This document shows, piece after piece, positions 61,604 through 64,000 of a DNA stretch of 64,000 bases. Numbering within the stretch: position 1 is the stretch's first letter; each line of letters starts with the position of its first letter. The DNA is taken from the NCBI GenBank assembly GCA_017550025.1, contig JAFYLU010000084.1, positions 1 to 64,000 of the forward strand, given 5' to 3'. A program made the translations under genes and the position numbers. The notes under the pieces are model-generated. The model searched no databases and was not told where the DNA came from. It saw nothing but the letters and a program-made list of their open reading frames with translations. Origin of the DNA: Bacteroidales bacterium (lineage in GTDB: Bacteria > Bacteroidota > Bacteroidia > Bacteroidales > UBA932).

Positions 61604-63055
61604 CTATGAAAGAATAGAGTCAGCAATGGCGATCACCTGCTGTGCAAGTGCGTCTGCAGCCTCTTTTGAAGCCGCTTCTGCATATATACGTATGATCGGC
61701 TCGGTATTGGACCTGCGCAGATGAATCCATTCCTTTCTCGATTCGAATGAAATCTTAACTCCGTCGATGAGGTTTATATCTTCAGACGCATAGACTTCCT
61801 TGACCTTGTCAAGAATCCTGTCGATCAATGCGCTGTCCGAAAGCTCGATCTTGTTCTTTGCTATCACATATCGCGGATATGTTGAAAGAAGTTCCGAAAC
61901 CTTCATCTTCCTGTATGCAAGGTTTGTAAGGAAAAGCGCCACACCCACCATCGCGTCACGTCCGTAATGCAGGGCCGGATATATCACGCCTCCGTTTCCT
62001 TCTCCGCCGATCAGTGCGCCGCATTCCTTCATTCTCGTGGTGACATTCACCTCACCGACCGCAGCCGCAGAATACGAACCGCCATATTGCTCCGTCACAT
62101 CACGAAGTGCTCTTGAAGATGAAAGATTCGAAGAAGAAGTCAACGAATATGGGGCAGCCGCCTCTTCTGCAGTAATACCCTTCTCCCGAGCCTGACAGCA
62201 GACTCTTGAAAAAAGATAATCAGCCACGCTGACAAGAGTATATTCCTCTCCGAAAGGCTGTCCGTCTTCACATATCAAGGCCAGACGATCCACATCCGGA
62301 TCAACGGAAATTCCGAGGTCAGCGCCATTATCCACAACAGCCTCGCAAAGTTCCGTAAGGTTAGACGGCAGAGGTTCCGGATTATGGGCAAACTCGCCTG
62401 TAGGCTCGCAATTGACACATACGCATTCGACTCCGAGTCTCTCGAGAAGTCGCGGCATTATGATTCCTCCTACCGAATTGACTGCATCAAGAGCGACCTT
62501 GAATCCTGCAGCTCGCACGGCCTCGGCATCAACTGCAGGCAGAGCCAGCACGGCGTCAAGATGTGCATCGGTAAAATCCTTGTCCTCCATATATCCCAGG
62601 GAGTCCACATCTGCAAAACAGAAATCCTCCTGCGCAGCGCATTCGAGGATAGCCTTTCCTTCTTCCGCATTGAGGAATTCCCCCTTCTCGTTAAGAAGCT
62701 TCAGGGCATTCCACTGCTTCGGATTATGAGATGCAGTCAGGATGATACCGCCGTCAGCCTCCTCGAAGACGACAGCCATCTCTGTTGTCGGAGTGGAAGC
62801 AAAGCCGGCCTTTACCACATCCACACCACACGAAACGAGGGTTCCGCAGACAAGCTGCTCAACCATATCTCCGGAAAGCCTTGCATCCTTTCCTACAACG
62901 ACCTTATATCTTTCGCCTGAAGGTTTAGGAAGGCGTTCCTTCATCTTCACGCTATATGCATATGTAAACTTCACGATATCTATCGGGGTCAGGGCCTCGC
63001 CGGGAGCACCTCCGATGGTACCGCGGATTCCTGATATGGATTTTATCAATGTCAT
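61604..63055 (-). CDS. glmM: Phosphoglucosamine mutase (GlmM-like)
   Basis: A 483-residue phosphohexomutase. The N-terminal ISGIRGTIGG, active-site TASHNP with Ser109, metal loop DPDVDRLALI (Val replaces the usual Ala), sugar loop GGEGNGGVIY and phosphate-binding RRSNTEPIIRIY all match glucosamine-type mutases of Bacteroidota. It supplies GlcN-1-P for UDP-GlcNAc. Its neighbour DUF1343 acts on MurNAc fragments, so the pair fits wall-sugar recycling. The promoter boxes are at 63082-63113. Confidence 0.88.
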   Translation of the reverse strand: MTLIKSISGIRGTIGGAPGEALTPIDIVKFTYAYSVKMKERLPKPSGERYKVVVGKDARLSGDMVEQLVCGTLVSCGVDVVKAGFASTPTTEMAVVFEEADGGIILTASHNPKQWNALKLLNEKGEFLNAEEGKAILECAAQEDFCFADVDSLGYMEDKDFTDAHLDAVLALPAVDAEAVRAAGFKVALDAVNSVGGIIMPRLLERLGVECVCVNCEPTGEFAHNPEPLPSNLTELCEAVVDNGADLGISVDPDVDRLALICEDGQPFGEEYTLVSVADYLFSRVCCQAREKGITAEEAAAPYSLTSSSNLSSSRALRDVTEQYGGSYSAAAVGEVNVTTRMKECGALIGGEGNGGVIYPALHYGRDAMVGVALFLTNLAYRKMKVSELLSTYPRYVIAKNKIELSDSALIDRILDKVKEVYASEDINLIDGVKISFESRKEWIHLRRSNTEPIIRIYAEAASKEAADALAQQVIAIADSILS

Positions 63056-63081
63056 AACTCTGTCCTTTTTTAGAAAGTCCG

Positions 63082-63113
63082 CAAAATTAAAATTTTATGG
63101 CAGCAATTACAAA
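63082..63113 (-). promoter_or_regulatory. Consensus promoter of glmM
   Basis: Minus-strand -7 TAATTTTG (63082-63089) and -33 TTTG (63110-63113) lie at a 20-base spacing. Confidence 0.65.
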
Positions 63114-63121
63114 TTAAATAT

Positions 63122-63129
63122 TACTTTTG
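63122..63129 (+). promoter_or_regulatory. -7 box of the DUF486 gene
   Basis: TACTTTTG lies 14 bases before the ATG at 63144, leaving a very short leader. Confidence 0.5.
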
Positions 63130-63143
63130 CAGCCGCAAAGAAA

Positions 63144-63518
63144 ATGACAATGAAAGCAATCTGGACTATACTTCTGCTCATCGCATCGAATGTGTTCATG
63201 ACATTCGCATGGTACGGACACCTGAAACTTCAGGAAATGAAGATATCTTCAAACTGGCCGCTTATCGCCATCATCCTTTTCTCATGGGGAGTCGCATTCT
63301 TCGAATACTGTGCCCAGGTTCCGGCGAACAGGATCGGATTTACAGAAAACGGAGGTCCGTTCAACCTCATGCAGCTGAAAATAATCCAGGAAGTGATATC
63401 CCTTACAGTCTTCACTATCCTCGCGACTGTGATGTTCAAGGGCCAGCCATTGCAATGGAACCATTTTGCAGCTTTCCTATGCCTCATTTTGGCCGTATTT
63501 TTCGTATTTTTGAAATAA
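63144..63518 (+). CDS. DUF486/DMT-type small membrane protein
   Basis: A 124-residue protein with four membrane helices (about 4-24, 37-57, 77-98, 103-123) and the conserved VPANRIGFTENGGPFNLMQLKIIQEVISL segment between helices 2 and 3. It belongs to the drug/metabolite transporter-like DUF486 family. Substrate unknown; proteins of this size act as dimers. Its -7 box is 14 bases upstream. It is followed by the tRNA-Glu gene with its own promoter. Confidence 0.85.
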   Translation: MTMKAIWTILLLIASNVFMTFAWYGHLKLQEMKISSNWPLIAIILFSWGVAFFEYCAQVPANRIGFTENGGPFNLMQLKIIQEVISLTVFTILATVMFKGQPLQWNHFAAFLCLILAVFFVFLK

Positions 63519-63551
63519 AACTGCACTTTTTCGCAAAAAGTCGAGAAAAAA

Positions 63552-63582
63552 TTTGGAAGTATAAAAAATATGCGTACCTTTG
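63552..63582 (+). promoter_or_regulatory. Consensus promoter of tRNA-Glu
   Basis: TTTG at 63552-63555, a 19-base spacer and TACCTTTG at 63575-63582; the tRNA begins 20 bases later. Confidence 0.8.
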
Positions 63583-63601
63583 CAATCGCAAAACGAAAAA
63601 C

Positions 63602-63676
63602 GGTCGGTTCGTATAACGGTTAGTACTCAAGATTCTCAATCTTGCAATAGGGGTTCGATTCCCCTACCGACTACCA
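63602..63676 (+). tRNA. tRNA-Glu (anticodon CTC)
   Basis: A 75-base gene including an encoded CCA end. Acceptor stem GGTCGGT/ACCGACT, anticodon stem CAAGA/TCTTG with loop TTCTCAA giving CTC (reads GAG), and T-arm AGGGG-TTCGATT-CCCCT are all clear. Confidence 0.92.
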
Positions 63677-63679
63677 AAA

Positions 63680-63704
63680 GAGGTCAGCTTCGGCTGGCCT
63701 TTAT
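63680..63704 (+). terminator. Terminator after tRNA-Glu
   Basis: AGGTCAGC, loop TTCG, GCTGGCCT (one wobble), then TTTATT. Confidence 0.75.
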
Positions 63705-63733
63705 TCATTTACGGCATCCATGAAAACAAATCC

Positions 63734-64000
63734 ATGTTCAGAAAGATCGTCATAGCTTCAGACTCCTTCAAAGGATCGTTGAGTTCCGCCCAGGTCGCTG
63801 ATGCTGCAGCCCTCGGCATCATGGAGTCGATTCCCGGATGCATAGTGGACAAGATATGCATAGCAGATGGCGGAGAAGGCACTGCAGCTGTCCTGACAGA
63901 AGCCCTGAACGGGCAGTCTCGTCAGATCGAAGTGCACGATCCTCTCGGAAGACCTGTCAAGGCCGTCTATGGAATAATCAATGATAGCAGAAATCCCGTT
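63734..64000 (+). CDS. Glycerate 2-kinase, N-terminal part
   Basis: The frame begins at ATG 63734 and is open to the window edge (89 codons), so only the N-terminus is seen. The start MFRKIVIASDSFKGSLSS, with ADAAALGI and CIADGGEGT, is the diagnostic N-terminal signature of glycerate kinases (GarK/GlxK type). The enzyme phosphorylates glycerate to 2-phosphoglycerate. The gene lies 57 bases after tRNA-Glu and is co-oriented; the tRNA has a terminator between. Confidence 0.9.
   Translation, partial: MFRKIVIASDSFKGSLSSAQVADAAALGIMESIPGCIVDKICIADGGEGTAAVLTEALNGQSRQIEVHDPLGRPVKAVYGIINDSRNPV

Noticed and set aside
61604..63055. glmM and the 25.6 kb phosphohexomutase as a recent duplication
   Set aside because: They differ in length, sugar loop (GGEGNGG versus GGEESYG) and metal loop, so they are distinct subfamilies.
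63602..63676. tRNA-Glu as an integration site for a mobile element
   Set aside because: The flanking genes are ordinary (DUF486, glycerate kinase), and I see no integrase or repeated tRNA 3' end in the window.

Overview
The window is a 64 kb stretch of a Bacteroidota chromosome, most likely order Bacteroidales and probably gut- or rumen-associated. Three things support this. Many genes are preceded by the Bacteroidota -7 box TAnnTTTG, and a few also have a TTTG -33 box about 19-20 bp upstream. Several families are largely or wholly Bacteroidota-type (DUF4988 lipoprotein, S46 dipeptidyl peptidase, DUF4301, THUMP-like methyltransferase, DUF4080 radical SAM). The catabolic genes suit a glycan- and peptide-fed host (GH89, GH9, DPP11, choloylglycine-hydrolase family). 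I cannot name the genus. I see no rRNA, CRISPR array, prophage or intact insertion sequence.

Layout. 1-6.4 kb (minus): a truncated surface lipoprotein with collagen-like and leucine-rich repeats, yggS, yidC and a DUF349 protein. 6.5-10 kb (plus): trmD, a promoter/terminator-bounded intergenic transcript with no ORF, an unexplained 0.6 kb gap, a conserved hypothetical plus DUF4250 pair and a dicarboxylate/amino-acid symporter. 10-13.7 kb (minus): a porin and a four-gene ECF sigma / small membrane protein / lipoprotein / GtrA operon. 13.8-16 kb (plus): a PspC-PadR-PspC operon and a second RNA candidate. 16-21.9 kb (plus): GH89, a UDG-family glycosylase, DPP11, an NYN protein, then a palindrome-promoter-miniORF unit. 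22-32.8 kb: a bile-salt-hydrolase-like amidase, DUF4332 protein, GH9, phosphohexomutase, THUMP-like methyltransferase, and the minus-strand run recF-DUF721-pdxB-DUF4301. 32.8-38.3 kb (plus): a possible SRP-type RNA leader, a TPR membrane protein, yebC, a queuosine-precursor transporter and the N-degron set clpS-clpA-aat. 38.3-44.4 kb: threonine aldolase and glutaminyl cyclase (minus), then a steroid 5-alpha-reductase-like protein and an old-yellow-enzyme reductase (plus), RNase P RNA and a B12/radical SAM protein. 44.6-57 kb (minus): clpX, clpP, tig, a 7TM-HD phosphohydrolase, gyrB, a plugless outer-membrane barrel and a 1003-residue TPR protein. 57-64 kb: ftsE, nth and an RluA-family enzyme (plus); L31, a DUF1343 muramidase-like protein and glmM (minus); DUF486, tRNA-Glu and a truncated glycerate kinase (plus).

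Most of the window is housekeeping: proteolysis (ClpXP, ClpSA-Aat), membrane insertion (YidC, trigger factor, possible SRP RNA), cell-wall sugar supply (GlmM) and DNA repair (RecF, Nth, UDG). The most distinctive accessory content is the paired steroid-type reductases directly upstream of rnpB, with a choloylglycine-hydrolase family amidase about 17 kb away; the two ORF-free transcript candidates at about 7.25 and 15.95 kb; the palindrome-bracketed 41-residue ORF at 21.7 kb; and the ECF/GtrA operon.
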